DNA from: Stenotrophomonas maltophilia
GTDB taxonomy: Bacteria; Pseudomonadota; Gammaproteobacteria; Xanthomonadales; Xanthomonadaceae
DNA length: 64,000 bases
NCBI RefSeq assembly: GCF_025642255.1
Contig: NZ_CP106759.1
Span: 1,515,501 to 1,579,500, forward strand
Direction: 5' to 3'
Part shown: in pieces, positions 19,109-28,650 of the stretch
How the letters are laid out: every line of letters starts with the position of its first letter
Numbering within the stretch: position 1 is the first letter of the stretch
Notes under the pieces: model-generated
What the model was told of the DNA's origin: nothing
Databases searched by the model: none
What the model saw: only the letters and a program-made list of their open reading frames with translations
Made by a program: the position numbers and the translations under genes

Positions 19109-19600
19109 ATGAACACCACCATGCGCGCGATGCTGATCGCCTCGTTGGCCCTGGCCTTCACCGCCTGCAAGAAGGAAGAGGCCGCTCCGGTCGACGAAGC
19201 CAAGCAGGCGCTGGTCGCCCCGTCCAAGGACGACGACGCAGGCTGGAAGAAGTACCTGCAGGAAGTCGCCATCCAGAACATGGGCAACATCTCCAACAGC
19301 CCGTTCCTGTACTACCTCTCGCCGGAATCGGACCCGGACTTCCAGGCCAAGTACGAGCGCCAGACCGAGAGCGCGACCCAGGCCGTGGCCCGTGGCGTGC
19401 AGCCGGGTAACATGCTGGCCTTCGGTTCGTCGGCCTCGGGCAAGATGGCGGACATGATCCAGGCCGTGTTCAAGGACGTGTCGCCGGATTCGATGAAGGG
19501 CGTGCGCGTCGTCTTCATCGGCCAGTCGGCCGACAACGCCCGCGTGCAGGCGGCCGTGCAGCCGACCGGTGCCGAGTACATTTTCGTCGAAGCCAAGTAA
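19109..19600 (+). CDS. Conserved lipoprotein of unknown function
   Basis: A 163-residue protein with a lipoprotein signal peptide (hydrophobic segment to FTAC at about residues 17-20), followed by a charged linker KKEEAAPVDEAK. The mature domain has the pattern of a small periplasmic alpha/beta fold (GVRVVFIGQSADNARVQAAVQPTGAEYIFVEAK). Strong Shine-Dalgarno GGGAGG. It sits between coaD and a ferredoxin gene. No function recognised. Confidence 0.75.
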   Translation: MNTTMRAMLIASLALAFTACKKEEAAPVDEAKQALVAPSKDDDAGWKKYLQEVAIQNMGNISNSPFLYYLSPESDPDFQAKYERQTESATQAVARGVQPGNMLAFGSSASGKMADMIQAVFKDVSPDSMKGVRVVFIGQSADNARVQAAVQPTGAEYIFVEAK

Positions 19601-19614
19601 GACCGAGCCGTGGC

Positions 19615-19699
19615 GGCCACGTTGCAACGTGGCCCGGGTGGCGCCTGTAGCGGGCGCCACCGATGACCTGACCGGCCCGCGCGCCCGCGCTGGCCGGTC
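19615..19699 (+). repeat. Three consecutive hairpins before the ferredoxin gene
   Basis: A perfect 20-base palindrome GGCCACGTTGCAACGTGGCC (19615-19634), then GGTGGCGCC/GGCGCCACC with a 7-base loop (19637-19661), then GACCGGCC/GGCCGGTC (19670-19699) followed by CTTTGTC. The last resembles a weak terminator after the lipoprotein gene. Together they fill most of the 132-base gap. Confidence 0.6.
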
Positions 19700-19732
19700 C
19701 TTTGTCCCAAGGCGCGGGCGAGGAGTATCGCC

Positions 19733-20014
19733 ATGTCGCTGAAAATCAATGAGCTCTGCGTCAACTGCGACGTCTGCGAGCCGGCCTGCCCGAACCAGGC
19801 CATTGCGATGGGTGAAACCATCTACGTGATCGACCCCGCCCGTTGTACCGAGTGCGTGGGCCATTTCGACGAGCCACAGTGCGTGGTCGTCTGCCCGGTC
19901 GAATGCATCGATCCGGACCCGGAGATCGTGGAAACGGAAGACCAGCTGCTGGCCAAACTGCGCCGGCTGCAGCACGATCATCCCGAACTCTACGCGGAGC
20001 CCCCATCCGAATGA
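19733..20014 (+). CDS. YfhL-family 4Fe-4S dicluster ferredoxin
   Basis: A 93-residue ferredoxin with two [4Fe-4S] ligand sets: CVNCDVCEPACP near the N-terminus and CTECVGHFDEPQCVVVCP, the second with the spaced CxxC-x8-C-x3-C arrangement typical of the Allochromatium/YfhL type of low-potential ferredoxins. Electron partner unknown. A clear GGCGAGGAG ribosome-binding region precedes the ATG. The stop overlaps the ggt start (ATGA). Confidence 0.9.
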   Translation: MSLKINELCVNCDVCEPACPNQAIAMGETIYVIDPARCTECVGHFDEPQCVVVCPVECIDPDPEIVETEDQLLAKLRRLQHDHPELYAEPPSE

Positions 20015-21741
20015 AGACGCTGCTCGCCCGTCCCGTGTTGCTGCTCGGCCTGTTGCTGAGCCCGCTTGCCTGGGCCGATGCGCCGGCCCGTGCCGAACGT
20101 CCCGATGGCGCTGCCATTGCCAGCGGCCACGCGCTGGCCACCCAGGCTGGCGTCGACATCCTTGCGCAGGGAGGCAACGCGTTCGACGCCGCGGTGGCGG
20201 TGTCCTCGACGCTGGCGGTGGTCGAGCCGATCAGTTCCGGCCTGGGCGGTGGCGGCTTCTTCCTGCTGCATGACGCGGCCACCGGCAAGGACGTGATGCT
20301 GGATGCGCGCGAGACCGCGCCGGCTGCTGCCACGCCGCAGGCCTTCCTCGACGGGAAGGGCAACCTGGACCGCGACCGCTCGGTCAACGGCGCCTGGTCG
20401 GCGGGTATCCCCGGCCTGCCTGCGGCGCTGGTGGAGCTTTCGGCCCGGCACGGCAGGCTGCCCCTGGCGGTTTCGCTGCAACCGGCCATCCGCATCGCCC
20501 GCGACGGCTTCCCGGTGTACGAGCGGATGGCCAAGGGCTATGCCTCGCGCCGCGAGGTGATGGAGCGTTACCCCGGGACCCGCGAGGTGTACCTGCGCAA
20601 CGGCAGGCCGATCGCCACCGGTGATGTGTTCCGGCAGCCGGAACTGGCGCAGACGCTGGAGCGGCTGGCGGCAGGTGGCTTCGATGGCTTCTACAAGGGC
20701 CAGACCGGCAAGCTGCTGCTGGCCGGGGTGAAGCAGGCCGGTGGCCGCTGGACCGCCGAGGAGCTGGCCGGCTACCGGGTGAAGCAGCGCGAGCCGATCG
20801 TCTTCGACTACAACGGCTGGAAGATCACCACGGCGCCGCCGCCGTCGTCCGGTGGCATTGCCCTGGCCAGCATGCTGCAGATCCTCGAAGGCTGGGACAT
20901 CAAGCAGATGGATCCGGCGCACCGCGCCCATCTGGTAGTCGAATCGATGCGGCGCGCCTACCGCGACCGCACGTTCTTCCTGGGCGATCCGGACTTCGTG
21001 CAGATCCCGCAGAAAGTGCTGACCAGCAAGGATTATGCCCAGGGCCTGCGTGCCACCATCCATCCGGAGAAGGCCACGCCCAGCGACCTGCTGTCGGGCA
21101 ATCCGACGCCGCTGGAGGACGACGAGACCACCCATTTCTCGATCATCGACCGTGATGGCAACCGCGTCGGCGCCACCCAGACCGTCAACCTGCTGTACGG
21201 CTCGGGCCTGATACCCAAGGGCACCGGTGTGCTGCTGAACAACGAGATGGACGATTTCGCGCTGAAGCCGGGCACGCCCAATGCGTTCGGCGTGATGGGC
21301 TACGAGGCCAACGCACCGAAGCCGGGCAAGCGCATGCTCAGCTCGATGACGCCGACCTTCATGGAGAACGCCGACAAGGTCGTGGTGCTGGGCACCCCCG
21401 GCGGCAGCCGCATCATCACCATGGTGCTGCTGGGCATCCTTGGTTACGACGCCGGCCTGGACGCGCAGCAGGTCGCGGCGCTGCCACGCTACCACCACCA
21501 GTGGCTGCCGGACCTGATCGAGGCCGAAGACAACGCGTTCGACGCGGCCACCGTGAAGCAACTGCAGGCGATGGGCCACAAGATCGATCTGCCGGGGAAT
21601 GTCGCCGCCGGTGGCCGCGGCTCCAGCCACGTCTGGGGCAATCTGCAGACGGTGGAATGGGATCGCAGGAGCAACCGGTTGTTCGGCGGCAGCGATCCGC
21701 GCAACCCGGTCGGCAGCGCCCAGGTGGTGCCCGGCAGGTAA
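20011..21741 (+). CDS. ggt: Gamma-glutamyltranspeptidase (periplasmic)
   Basis: Ntn-hydrolase that cleaves gamma-glutamyl bonds of glutathione and related compounds in the periplasm. The 576-residue precursor has a signal peptide (to about residue 23, AWADAPAR). The self-cleavage site and nucleophile are the Thr pair in DDETTHFSIIDRDGN near residue 375. GSGLIPKGTGVLLNNEMDDF, SSMTPT and LGTPGGSRI are family motifs. The ATG overlaps the ferredoxin stop, so the two are coupled despite having no obvious shared pathway. Confidence 0.94.
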   Translation: MKTLLARPVLLLGLLLSPLAWADAPARAERPDGAAIASGHALATQAGVDILAQGGNAFDAAVAVSSTLAVVEPISSGLGGGGFFLLHDAATGKDVMLDARETAPAAATPQAFLDGKGNLDRDRSVNGAWSAGIPGLPAALVELSARHGRLPLAVSLQPAIRIARDGFPVYERMAKGYASRREVMERYPGTREVYLRNGRPIATGDVFRQPELAQTLERLAAGGFDGFYKGQTGKLLLAGVKQAGGRWTAEELAGYRVKQREPIVFDYNGWKITTAPPPSSGGIALASMLQILEGWDIKQMDPAHRAHLVVESMRRAYRDRTFFLGDPDFVQIPQKVLTSKDYAQGLRATIHPEKATPSDLLSGNPTPLEDDETTHFSIIDRDGNRVGATQTVNLLYGSGLIPKGTGVLLNNEMDDFALKPGTPNAFGVMGYEANAPKPGKRMLSSMTPTFMENADKVVVLGTPGGSRIITMVLLGILGYDAGLDAQQVAALPRYHHQWLPDLIEAEDNAFDAATVKQLQAMGHKIDLPGNVAAGGRGSSHVWGNLQTVEWDRRSNRLFGGSDPRNPVGSAQVVPGR

Positions 21742-21781
21742 CGGCCGGGCTCGCCGGGTCCCATCCGGCCGACGGTGAGCC

Positions 21782-21822
21782 GCAGCGCCCTGCCCGCAAC
21801 GGCAGGGCGCTGCAGTTTCGTT
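21782..21822 (+). terminator. Rho-independent terminator after ggt
   Basis: A 13-bp perfect stem (GCAGCGCCCTGCC / GGCAGGGCGCTGC) with a 6-base loop, followed by a T-rich stretch (AGTTTCGTTC). Confidence 0.75.
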
Positions 21823-21861
21823 CTAGCGATTATTTAACGGCCTGCCGACGATAATCGGCGC

Positions 21862-22749
21862 ATGAAACTCTGGTCGATTCGTGGTAACTCGCAGCGCCTC
21901 GACGGCGGTGCGATGTTCGGCAACGCACCCCGTGCGTTGTGGGAAAAATGGGCGGCACCGGATGAGCTGAACCGTATCGAGCTGGCATGCCGCGCGCTGT
22001 TGGCCAGCCCGCTGGAAGGCAAGACGGTCCTGTTTGAAACCGGCATCGGCGCGTTCTTCGATCCGCGCATGCGCGAGCGCTATGGCGTGCAGGAAAGCCA
22101 GCACGTGCTGATCGATTCGCTGCGTGAGGCGGGCTTCGAACACGAGGACATCGACGTGGTGGTCCTCAGCCACCTGCACTTCGACCACGCCGGCGGCCTG
22201 CTGGCAGCATGGAGCGAGGGGCGCGAGCCCGAACTGCTGTTTCCCAATGCCACCTATGTGGTCGGTGCACAGCACTGGCAGCGCGCACTTCAGCCGCACC
22301 CGCGCGACCGCGCCAGTTTCATCCCGGAGCTGCCCGGGCTGCTGCAGGCCAGTGGGCGCCTGGAAGTGGTCGACGGCGAGTTCTCCCGGGCGCTGGGGAG
22401 CAGCGTGCGTTTCAGCTACAGCGATGGGCATACGCCGGGGCTGATGCTGGCCGAGATCGTCGGCCATGGGCATGCAGGCGAGGTCGCGCGCGGTGGTGTG
22501 GTGTTCTGCGCTGACCTGATTCCGGGGCGCTCGTGGGTGCACGTGCCGATCACCATGGGATATGACCGCAACGCGGAACTGCTGATCGACGAGAAGCGGC
22601 AGTTCCTGGAGGACAAGCTGGCGCGCAACGTGCATCTGTTCTTTACCCACGACCCGCAGGTCGCACTGGCCCAGCTGGGGCGCGACGACAAGGGGCGTTT
22701 CGTGACCCTGCACGAGCAGGGTGAACTGAAGGCGCGCGCGCTGGGGTGA
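21862..22749 (+). CDS. Metallo-beta-lactamase-fold hydrolase
   Basis: A 295-residue cytosolic protein with the MBL-fold metal signature HLHFDHAGG (about residues 110-118) and SDGHTPG for the later metal ligand. The general plan is that of lactonase/glyoxalase-II-like hydrolases, but the substrate cannot be told. Monocistronic: a terminator lies before it and a long hairpin after it. Confidence 0.82.
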   Translation: MKLWSIRGNSQRLDGGAMFGNAPRALWEKWAAPDELNRIELACRALLASPLEGKTVLFETGIGAFFDPRMRERYGVQESQHVLIDSLREAGFEHEDIDVVVLSHLHFDHAGGLLAAWSEGREPELLFPNATYVVGAQHWQRALQPHPRDRASFIPELPGLLQASGRLEVVDGEFSRALGSSVRFSYSDGHTPGLMLAEIVGHGHAGEVARGGVVFCADLIPGRSWVHVPITMGYDRNAELLIDEKRQFLEDKLARNVHLFFTHDPQVALAQLGRDDKGRFVTLHEQGELKARALG

Positions 22750-22753
22750 GTGC

Positions 22754-22792
22754 CGGGGTCGGAGCCCTTTCTGCGAAAGGGATCTGACCCCG
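22754..22792. terminator. Long hairpin between convergent MBL-hydrolase and upp genes
   Basis: An 18-bp stem (CGGGGTCGGAGCCCTTTC paired with GAAAGGGATCTGACCCCG, one wobble and one mismatch) and a 3-base loop. The sequence looks like a dispersed intergenic repeat. Its position suits a bidirectional transcript end. Confidence 0.65.
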
Positions 22793-22801
22793 TCGCACCG
22801 G

Positions 22802-23434
22802 TCAGCCGACGCGGGTGCCGAAGATGCGGTCGCCCGCGTCGCCGAGGCCCGGCAGGATGTAGCCCTTTTCGTTGAGCTGGGCGTCGATTGCCGCCGTGTA
22901 GATCTCCACATCCGGATGCGCTGCCTTGACCGCGTCGATGCCCTCCGGAGCGGCGACCAGGAAAATGCCCTTGATGCGTCGCGCACCGGCCCGCTTGAGC
23001 ATGTCGATGGTGGCGATCAGGGTGCCGCCCGTGGCCAGCATCGGGTCCAGGATCAGCGCATCGCGCTCTTCCAGGCGCCCGGTGAGGCGCTCGAAGTACG
23101 GCACCGGCTGCAGGGTTTCCTCATCGCGCTGCAGGCCGACCACACTCACGCGGGCGGCAGGGATCAGCGACAGTACGCCGCTGAGCATGCCCAGGCCGGC
23201 CCGCAGGATCGGCACTACGGTGATCTTGGCGCCAGCGATGCGCTGCACGGTCACCGGACCGGCCCAGCCGGGCAGGGTGTGCGGCTCGGTGTCCAGGTCA
23301 GCGGTGGCCTCATAGGCCAGCAGCGTGCCCAGCTCGTTGGCCAGTTCGCGGAAATCCTTGGTGCTGAGCGCGGCGTTGCGCATCAGGCCGATCTTGTGCT
23401 GCACCAGCGGGTGGCGCACTTCGACGATCTTCAT
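22802..23434 (-). CDS. upp: Uracil phosphoribosyltransferase
   Basis: Salvages uracil to UMP using PRPP. The protein has 210 residues. The N-terminus [19 protein letters not shown] and the PRPP-binding segment [22 protein letters not shown] are diagnostic, as is the C-terminal [10 protein letters not shown] uracil-binding region. Monocistronic. Confidence 0.96.
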   Translation of the reverse strand: MKIVEVRHPLVQHKIGLMRNAALSTKDFRELANELGTLLAYEATADLDTEPHTLPGWAGPVTVQRIAGAKITVVPILRAGLGMLSGVLSLIPAARVSVVGLQRDEETLQPVPYFERLTGRLEERDALILDPMLATGGTLIATIDMLKRAGARRIKGIFLVAAPEGIDAVKAAHPDVEIYTAAIDAQLNEKGYILPGLGDAGDRIFGTRVG

Positions 23435-23528
23435 GGTCGGAAAGGGGGAAGGGAGAGGCGATCATTCTGCCGGATCGGGGTGCGGAACCCCAAACGGAGC
23501 GCAGCCAGCGGGCGCGGATCGAGGGCGT

Positions 23529-23557
23529 CTGTCATGGCCATGCAACCTTGCGGACAT
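23529..23557 (+). promoter_or_regulatory. Pho-box-like direct repeats before the phytase operon
   Basis: CTGTCAT (23529-23535) is followed at 11-base spacing by ATGCAAC and CGGACAT (23551-23557); the PhoB consensus unit is CTGTCAT. The first unit is perfect, the third matches 5 of 7 and the middle one is poor. A small inverted repeat CCCATTC/GAATGGG follows at 23568-23588, just before the start codon. Confidence 0.45.
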
Positions 23558-23596
23558 ACCGTCCAGACCCATTCTTAACAGGAATGGGGATTCCCA

Positions 23597-26158
23597 GTGC
23601 ATATCAAGACGCCGTTGGCCGTTGCCATCACGCTGACCCTGGCGATGGGGGCCAGCGCTCCGCTGCAGGCCGCCGCCCAGCAGACGGTCGCCGCCACGGG
23701 GGCAGCGGCGGTCGATGCGATCGACCTGGACCGCGTCGAGGTGCGTGCGCAGCTCGAATCGCAGATCCGCGCGGTCGATCTGAAGCGCAGCAGCGACGCG
23801 ATTGAAGATGCCGTGTCTTCCGACGCCCTCGGCCAGTATCCGGACAAGAACGTGGCCGAATCGCTGCAGCGTCTACCCGGCATCAGCGTCACCCGCGACC
23901 AGGGCGAAGGCCGTTTCGTGGTCATCCGGGGCCTGGACGCCAACCTCAACAGCGTCAGCGTCGATGGAATCGCCGTGGGTACGCCGGAGGACTCCAGCCG
24001 CGCTGCACCGCTGGATGTCATTCCCTCCGACTCCACCGAGCGGCTGCGCGTGGTCAAGTCGCCAACGCCGGACATGCCCGGCGACGCGATCGGCGGTGCG
24101 GTCCTGGTCGAATCGGCCTCGGCATTCGATCGCGACGGGCGCAGCCTGCGTGCCAAGATCGAGGGCAGCCACCAGCAGCTCTCGGGCGAAACCAGCCCGA
24201 AGGCCGCCTTCAACTACAGCGAAGTGTTCGCCGATACGTTCGGCATCGCGCTGGGCGTGAACTACCAGAAGCGCAGGTTTGAATCGGACAACACCGAAGT
24301 GGAGTACGACGGCGAGGATGATGCTGCACCGGGGGATGTCACCGCGATCAACCTGCAGCACCGCAAGTACGAGATCGAGCGCAAGCGCATCGGCGCCAAC
24401 CTCAACCTGGACTGGCGCCCGAATGAAGACAGCAAGTACTACCTGCGCACGTTGTACAGCCAGTTCGACGATGCCGAGACCCGCCAGCGGGTGATCTTCA
24501 ATTTCGACGATGCCGACATGGTGCGCACCGGCACCGACCAGTACCGGCTGGATGACATGCCGGGCGATGCGATCGACAAGCGCATGCGTTACCGCACCAA
24601 GAAGGAGAACACCTTCGCAGCCAGCCTCGGTGGCGAGAACCGGCTGACCCGCGCGGTGGTCGATTACCGTATCGGCTACACCCGCACCGAGGAGCGGGTG
24701 AACGACGAGATGGAGGCGCGCTTCACGCTGGACGGTGATGACTTCAACGGCACCCTGGACCAGCGCAGCCGGCTGCCGACCTACAGTTTCGACAACCCGC
24801 AGTGGCTGGACAACGGCAACTACGCCTTCGACCGCATCGTGCTTTCGCCCAAGCAGGTCAACGACAAGGAGCACAGCGCGCAGGTCAACGTACGCTTCGA
24901 CGGCGACAGCAGCAGCCTGAAGTTCGGCCTGCTGGGCCGCTGGCGCGACCGCGATGTCAATACCGACGAGCGTGAGCTGCGGGTGGGCCCGAAGGTGGCA
25001 CTGTCGAGTTGGACCACGTCGGCCCCCGAGCATCGCCATGGCAACCTGGGCGATGGCATGGATTCGGCGGCGATGCGGGCCTACTGGGCGGCCAATGGCA
25101 GCCAGTACAGCGCCCGGCCGCAGGACGCCGGCGCCAATGCGCTGGCATCGCTGGAAGAGGACTACGTGGCCAGCGAAGACATCTTCGCCAGCTATGCGAT
25201 GGGGACCTGGGATATCGGTGCGCTGCGCATCATCGGCGGCGCACGCGTGGAGAACACCCGTTTCAAGGCGGTGGGCAACCAGGTCGAGGTGGCGGCCAAC
25301 GGGCGCAGCTTCACCGTCACCCCGCGCGTGGCCAACAACAGCTATACCAATGTGCTGCCGGGCCTGCATCTGCGCTACGACGCAGCCGATGACTGGGTGC
25401 TGCGCGCCTCGGCCAACAAGACCGTCTCGCGCCCGTCCTTCGGCGACGTTTCGCCCCGTGTGGGCTACAGCCGCGGCGACGAGGAAGTGCGGCTGGGCAA
25501 TCCCGAGCTGGATCCGTACGAGTCGAAGAACATCGACCTGTCGGTGGAAAAGTACATCGGCAGCACCGGCATCGTTTCGCTTGGCCTGTTCCACAAGTCC
25601 ATCGACGGCTATATCGTGGAAACCGTGCGTACCAATGATCCGGACTACGACGGCTTCGACGTGACCCAGCCGATCAATGGCCGCAAGGCCACGGTACGCG
25701 GCGCCGAGTTCAACTGGCAGCAGCAGCTGGCCTTCCTGCCGGCAGGCTTCGACGGTCTTCTGGTCGGGGCCAGCGGCACCTGGCTGGATACCGAATTCGA
25801 TGCCGGCATCGCGGACCGTGCCGGCGAGGACTTCACGCTGCCGCGTGCCTCCAAGCACGTGTACAGCGCGCACGTCGGCTACGAGAAATATGGCCTGAGC
25901 ACCCGCCTGGCTGCGGTGTACCGCAGCGAATATCTGGACAGCATCGGCAAGGGCCGTGCATTCGACATCTACGTGGCACCCAACACGCAGCTCGACTTCT
26001 CGCTGGATTATCGCTTCAGCCCGCGCGTCAGCCTGTACTTCGAGGCGCAGAACCTGCTGGACAAGCCGTTGGAGCTGTACCAGGGCACGCGCTCGCGCAC
26101 GCTGCAGATGGAAGAATATGGCCGCACCTACGCGCTGGGCCTGAAGGTGGCGCTGTGA
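23597..26158 (+). CDS. TonB-dependent outer-membrane receptor
   Basis: An 853-residue outer-membrane transporter, first gene of a phosphate-scavenging operon. The signal peptide ends near residue 27 (LQAAAQQ). The plug domain follows with ALGQYPDKNVAESLQRLPGISVTRDQGEGRFVVIRGL, typical of the xanthomonad oligomer/carbohydrate TBDR class, then a barrel ending in an aromatic-poor strand (GRTYALGLKVAL). The start is GTG with GGGGA six bases upstream. The next three genes encode phytase, phosphatase and pyrophosphatase, so the substrate is inferred to be an inositol phosphate or another organic phosphate, possibly metal-complexed. Confidence 0.85.
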   Translation: MHIKTPLAVAITLTLAMGASAPLQAAAQQTVAATGAAAVDAIDLDRVEVRAQLESQIRAVDLKRSSDAIEDAVSSDALGQYPDKNVAESLQRLPGISVTRDQGEGRFVVIRGLDANLNSVSVDGIAVGTPEDSSRAAPLDVIPSDSTERLRVVKSPTPDMPGDAIGGAVLVESASAFDRDGRSLRAKIEGSHQQLSGETSPKAAFNYSEVFADTFGIALGVNYQKRRFESDNTEVEYDGEDDAAPGDVTAINLQHRKYEIERKRIGANLNLDWRPNEDSKYYLRTLYSQFDDAETRQRVIFNFDDADMVRTGTDQYRLDDMPGDAIDKRMRYRTKKENTFAASLGGENRLTRAVVDYRIGYTRTEERVNDEMEARFTLDGDDFNGTLDQRSRLPTYSFDNPQWLDNGNYAFDRIVLSPKQVNDKEHSAQVNVRFDGDSSSLKFGLLGRWRDRDVNTDERELRVGPKVALSSWTTSAPEHRHGNLGDGMDSAAMRAYWAANGSQYSARPQDAGANALASLEEDYVASEDIFASYAMGTWDIGALRIIGGARVENTRFKAVGNQVEVAANGRSFTVTPRVANNSYTNVLPGLHLRYDAADDWVLRASANKTVSRPSFGDVSPRVGYSRGDEEVRLGNPELDPYESKNIDLSVEKYIGSTGIVSLGLFHKSIDGYIVETVRTNDPDYDGFDVTQPINGRKATVRGAEFNWQQQLAFLPAGFDGLLVGASGTWLDTEFDAGIADRAGEDFTLPRASKHVYSAHVGYEKYGLSTRLAAVYRSEYLDSIGKGRAFDIYVAPNTQLDFSLDYRFSPRVSLYFEAQNLLDKPLELYQGTRSRTLQMEEYGRTYALGLKVAL

Positions 26159-27279
26159 TGGGGCGGCACGTTCCGGTGCTCGTGGCAGCGATCGCATCCG
26201 CGCTGGTCGTGGGCTGCACGCCAGCGGCCGACCGCGCGCCGGCGGCACATGCGGCGTCGCCGGCGTCGCCGACGCCTCCGGCGCGCACGGTGGCCACCGT
26301 TGCCGAGGCGTTCGTCTCGCCACTCACGCCCGCCGACAACATCGATTCGCCCGCAACCTGGCGGACGCCGGACGGGCAGATCTGGCTGATCGCCACCGCC
26401 AAGGCCACCGACAAACTGGTGGTGTATGACGGCAGCACCGGCCGTCACCTGCGCGACGTCGGTGCCACCGGTACCGGCCTGGGACAGTTCGATCGCCCCA
26501 ATGGCATCGCCGTGACCGACGACCTGCTGTGGATCGTGGAACGCGACAATCACCGGGTCCAGGTCCTGTCCCTGCCGGACTTCATACCACTGGCGACGTT
26601 CGCTGCCGAAGATCTGCGCAAACCCTACGGGCTGTGGGTCGATCGCAGGGCGGACGGCTACAGCGTCTACGTCACGGACTCTTGGGACAACGGCGAGGAC
26701 GCACAGGGCCGCGACATCCTGCCGCCGCTGGCGGAACTGGACAAGCGCGTGCGCCAGTACCACGTTTCCCGCGACGGCGCGAAGATCGACGCGAAGCGCA
26801 TCGCCGACATCGGCGACACCAGTGAGGCCGGTGCGCTGCGCGTGGTCGAATCGATCTGGGGTGATCCGGACAACGACCGTCTGCTGATTGCCGAAGAGGA
26901 TGAGAGCTACGCCAGCGAGTTCAAGGTCTATACGCTGGCAGGCCGCTTCACCGGCACCACCTTCGGCCGTGACGTGTTCAAGGCGCAGGCCGAAGGGGTG
27001 ACCCTGCGGACCTGCGGCAAGGACGGCTGGTGGATCACCACCGAGCAGGGCAAGCAGCGCAGCGTGTTCCATCTGTTCGATCGGCACACGCTGAAGCCGG
27101 TCGGTGCCTTCCAGGGCAATACCGTGGCCAACACCGATGGCATCTGGCTGATGCAGCAGCCCAGCACGCGGTTCCCGCACGGTGCGCTGTATGCGGTGCA
27201 TGACGATCAGGGCGTGGTCGCCTTTGACTGGGAAAGCGTTGCCAGGCAGTTGGCGCTGCCGCTGGAGTGTGGCGCATGA
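26158..27279 (+). CDS. Beta-propeller 3-phytase, lipoprotein
   Basis: Predicted calcium-dependent beta-propeller phytase releasing phosphate from inositol hexakisphosphate. The protein has 373 residues with a lipoprotein signal (ASALVVGC lipobox at about residues 13-20) and an Ala/Pro linker. Propeller repeats follow with DNIDSPATWRTPDGQIWLIAT, FDRPNGIAV, LWIVERDNHRVQVL, KPYGLWVD and AEGVTLRTCGKDGWWITTEQ, the aspartate/glutamate-rich pattern of this family. The ATG overlaps the receptor stop (TGATG); a GTG one codon upstream is equally possible. The stop overlaps the next gene. Confidence 0.82.
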   Translation: MGRHVPVLVAAIASALVVGCTPAADRAPAAHAASPASPTPPARTVATVAEAFVSPLTPADNIDSPATWRTPDGQIWLIATAKATDKLVVYDGSTGRHLRDVGATGTGLGQFDRPNGIAVTDDLLWIVERDNHRVQVLSLPDFIPLATFAAEDLRKPYGLWVDRRADGYSVYVTDSWDNGEDAQGRDILPPLAELDKRVRQYHVSRDGAKIDAKRIADIGDTSEAGALRVVESIWGDPDNDRLLIAEEDESYASEFKVYTLAGRFTGTTFGRDVFKAQAEGVTLRTCGKDGWWITTEQGKQRSVFHLFDRHTLKPVGAFQGNTVANTDGIWLMQQPSTRFPHGALYAVHDDQGVVAFDWESVARQLALPLECGA

Positions 27280-28640
27280 GGCGGCACAGCACGCGCGCGT
27301 TCGTCGCCAGCCTGCTGCTGGCCCTGCCTCTGCTGGTCACCGCGGCGGTCGAACCCAACACGCAGGTGCCTGCGGGTAGCCGCCACTATGCGGCATCGCC
27401 ACTGCCGGATCGCATCGTTGCCTCGCCCTCGGCCGACCCCAGCCACGGATTCGCCGTGGCCTGGCGCACGGATGGCAGCGTACAGGCGCCACTGCTGGAG
27501 ATCGCGCGTGCCGGCGATTCGCCGGCCATCGAAGGCATTCGCGCGCTGCGCGCGACCACGCAGGCGCTGCAGACCGAGAACGGCCTGTCGCACCATCACC
27601 GCGTTGACATCGATGGCCTGCAGCCGGATACCGCATACATCTACCGTGTGCAGGGCAGGGCAGGCTGGAGTGCATGGAACCAGCTGCGCACGCTGGCGGC
27701 CGCCGGGCAGCCGCTGACGCTGCTGTACTTCGGCGATACCCAGAACAAGAATCTCAGTCACGTCAGCCGAGTGATCCGGGCCGCGCAGAAGGCGGCACCG
27801 GACGCTCGCCTGAGCCTGTTCGCGGGTGACCTGGTCAGCGGCGGCGACGGTGTGGACGACAGTGAATGGGGCGAATGGTTCGCTGCCACCGCCTGGCTGG
27901 CGCAGGAAACACTGGTGGCGCCTGCCATCGGCAATCACGAGTATTTCGAGGAGTTCCAGGACACTCCGCAGGAACGCCGTGTGCTGGGCCGGCACTGGCC
28001 GGTGACCTTCGCACTGCCGGGCAATGGCGCCCCTGCCGCGCAGCAGACCAGCTACTGGTTCGATGCGCAGGGCGTGCGCGTGGCCGTGCTTGATGGAACC
28101 TCGGCACTCGATCTCGGCACCGCCCAGGCCCAGGCACACTGGCTGGACAAGGTGCTGTCCGGCAATCCGCAGCCGTGGACCATCGTAATGCTGCACCAGC
28201 CGTTCTACTCGCCGCGCGAAGGCCGCGAGAACGCCGCATTGCGTGACGTGCTGCTGCCGGTGGTGCGTCGTCACCAGGTGGATCTGGTGCTGCAGGGGCA
28301 CGACCACACCTATGGCCGCCGTGGCGAAGGACAGGCCGCCACACCGCAGTACGTGGTGACCGTGGCGGGACCGAAGCAGTACCGTCTTTCCGATGAAGCC
28401 CGAAGGACGATGGCCCCGGTGGCCGAGGACACCCAGCTGTTCCAGGTGCTGCGCATCGATCCGCAGCACCTGCGCTATGAGGCGCGCACGGTGACCGGGC
28501 AGCTGTACGATGCTTTCGAGCTGCACCGTGACGCCAGCGGGGGCAAGCAGCGCACGGAGCTGACCGAAGGCCGCATCACGCCACGCGACTGCCCGCGCGC
28601 GCAGACTGCCAAGGGTCGCGCCGACCGTTGCTGGGAATAA
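27276..28640 (+). CDS. Exported purple-acid-type metallophosphatase
   Basis: A 454-residue calcineurin-like phosphoesterase with a signal peptide (to about residue 25, LLVTAAVEP). An N-terminal fibronectin-like domain (HRVDIDGLQPDTAYIYRV) as in purple acid phosphatases precedes the catalytic domain. Metal motifs in order: YFGDTQ, FAGDLVSGGDG, IGNHEYF, VMLHQPFYS and QGHDHTYGR. It probably dephosphorylates lower inositol phosphates or other phosphomonoesters produced by the phytase. The ATG overlaps the phytase stop. Confidence 0.85.
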   Translation: MRRHSTRAFVASLLLALPLLVTAAVEPNTQVPAGSRHYAASPLPDRIVASPSADPSHGFAVAWRTDGSVQAPLLEIARAGDSPAIEGIRALRATTQALQTENGLSHHHRVDIDGLQPDTAYIYRVQGRAGWSAWNQLRTLAAAGQPLTLLYFGDTQNKNLSHVSRVIRAAQKAAPDARLSLFAGDLVSGGDGVDDSEWGEWFAATAWLAQETLVAPAIGNHEYFEEFQDTPQERRVLGRHWPVTFALPGNGAPAAQQTSYWFDAQGVRVAVLDGTSALDLGTAQAQAHWLDKVLSGNPQPWTIVMLHQPFYSPREGRENAALRDVLLPVVRRHQVDLVLQGHDHTYGRRGEGQAATPQYVVTVAGPKQYRLSDEARRTMAPVAEDTQLFQVLRIDPQHLRYEARTVTGQLYDAFELHRDASGGKQRTELTEGRITPRDCPRAQTAKGRADRCWE

Positions 28641-28650
28641 GGAGACGCCG

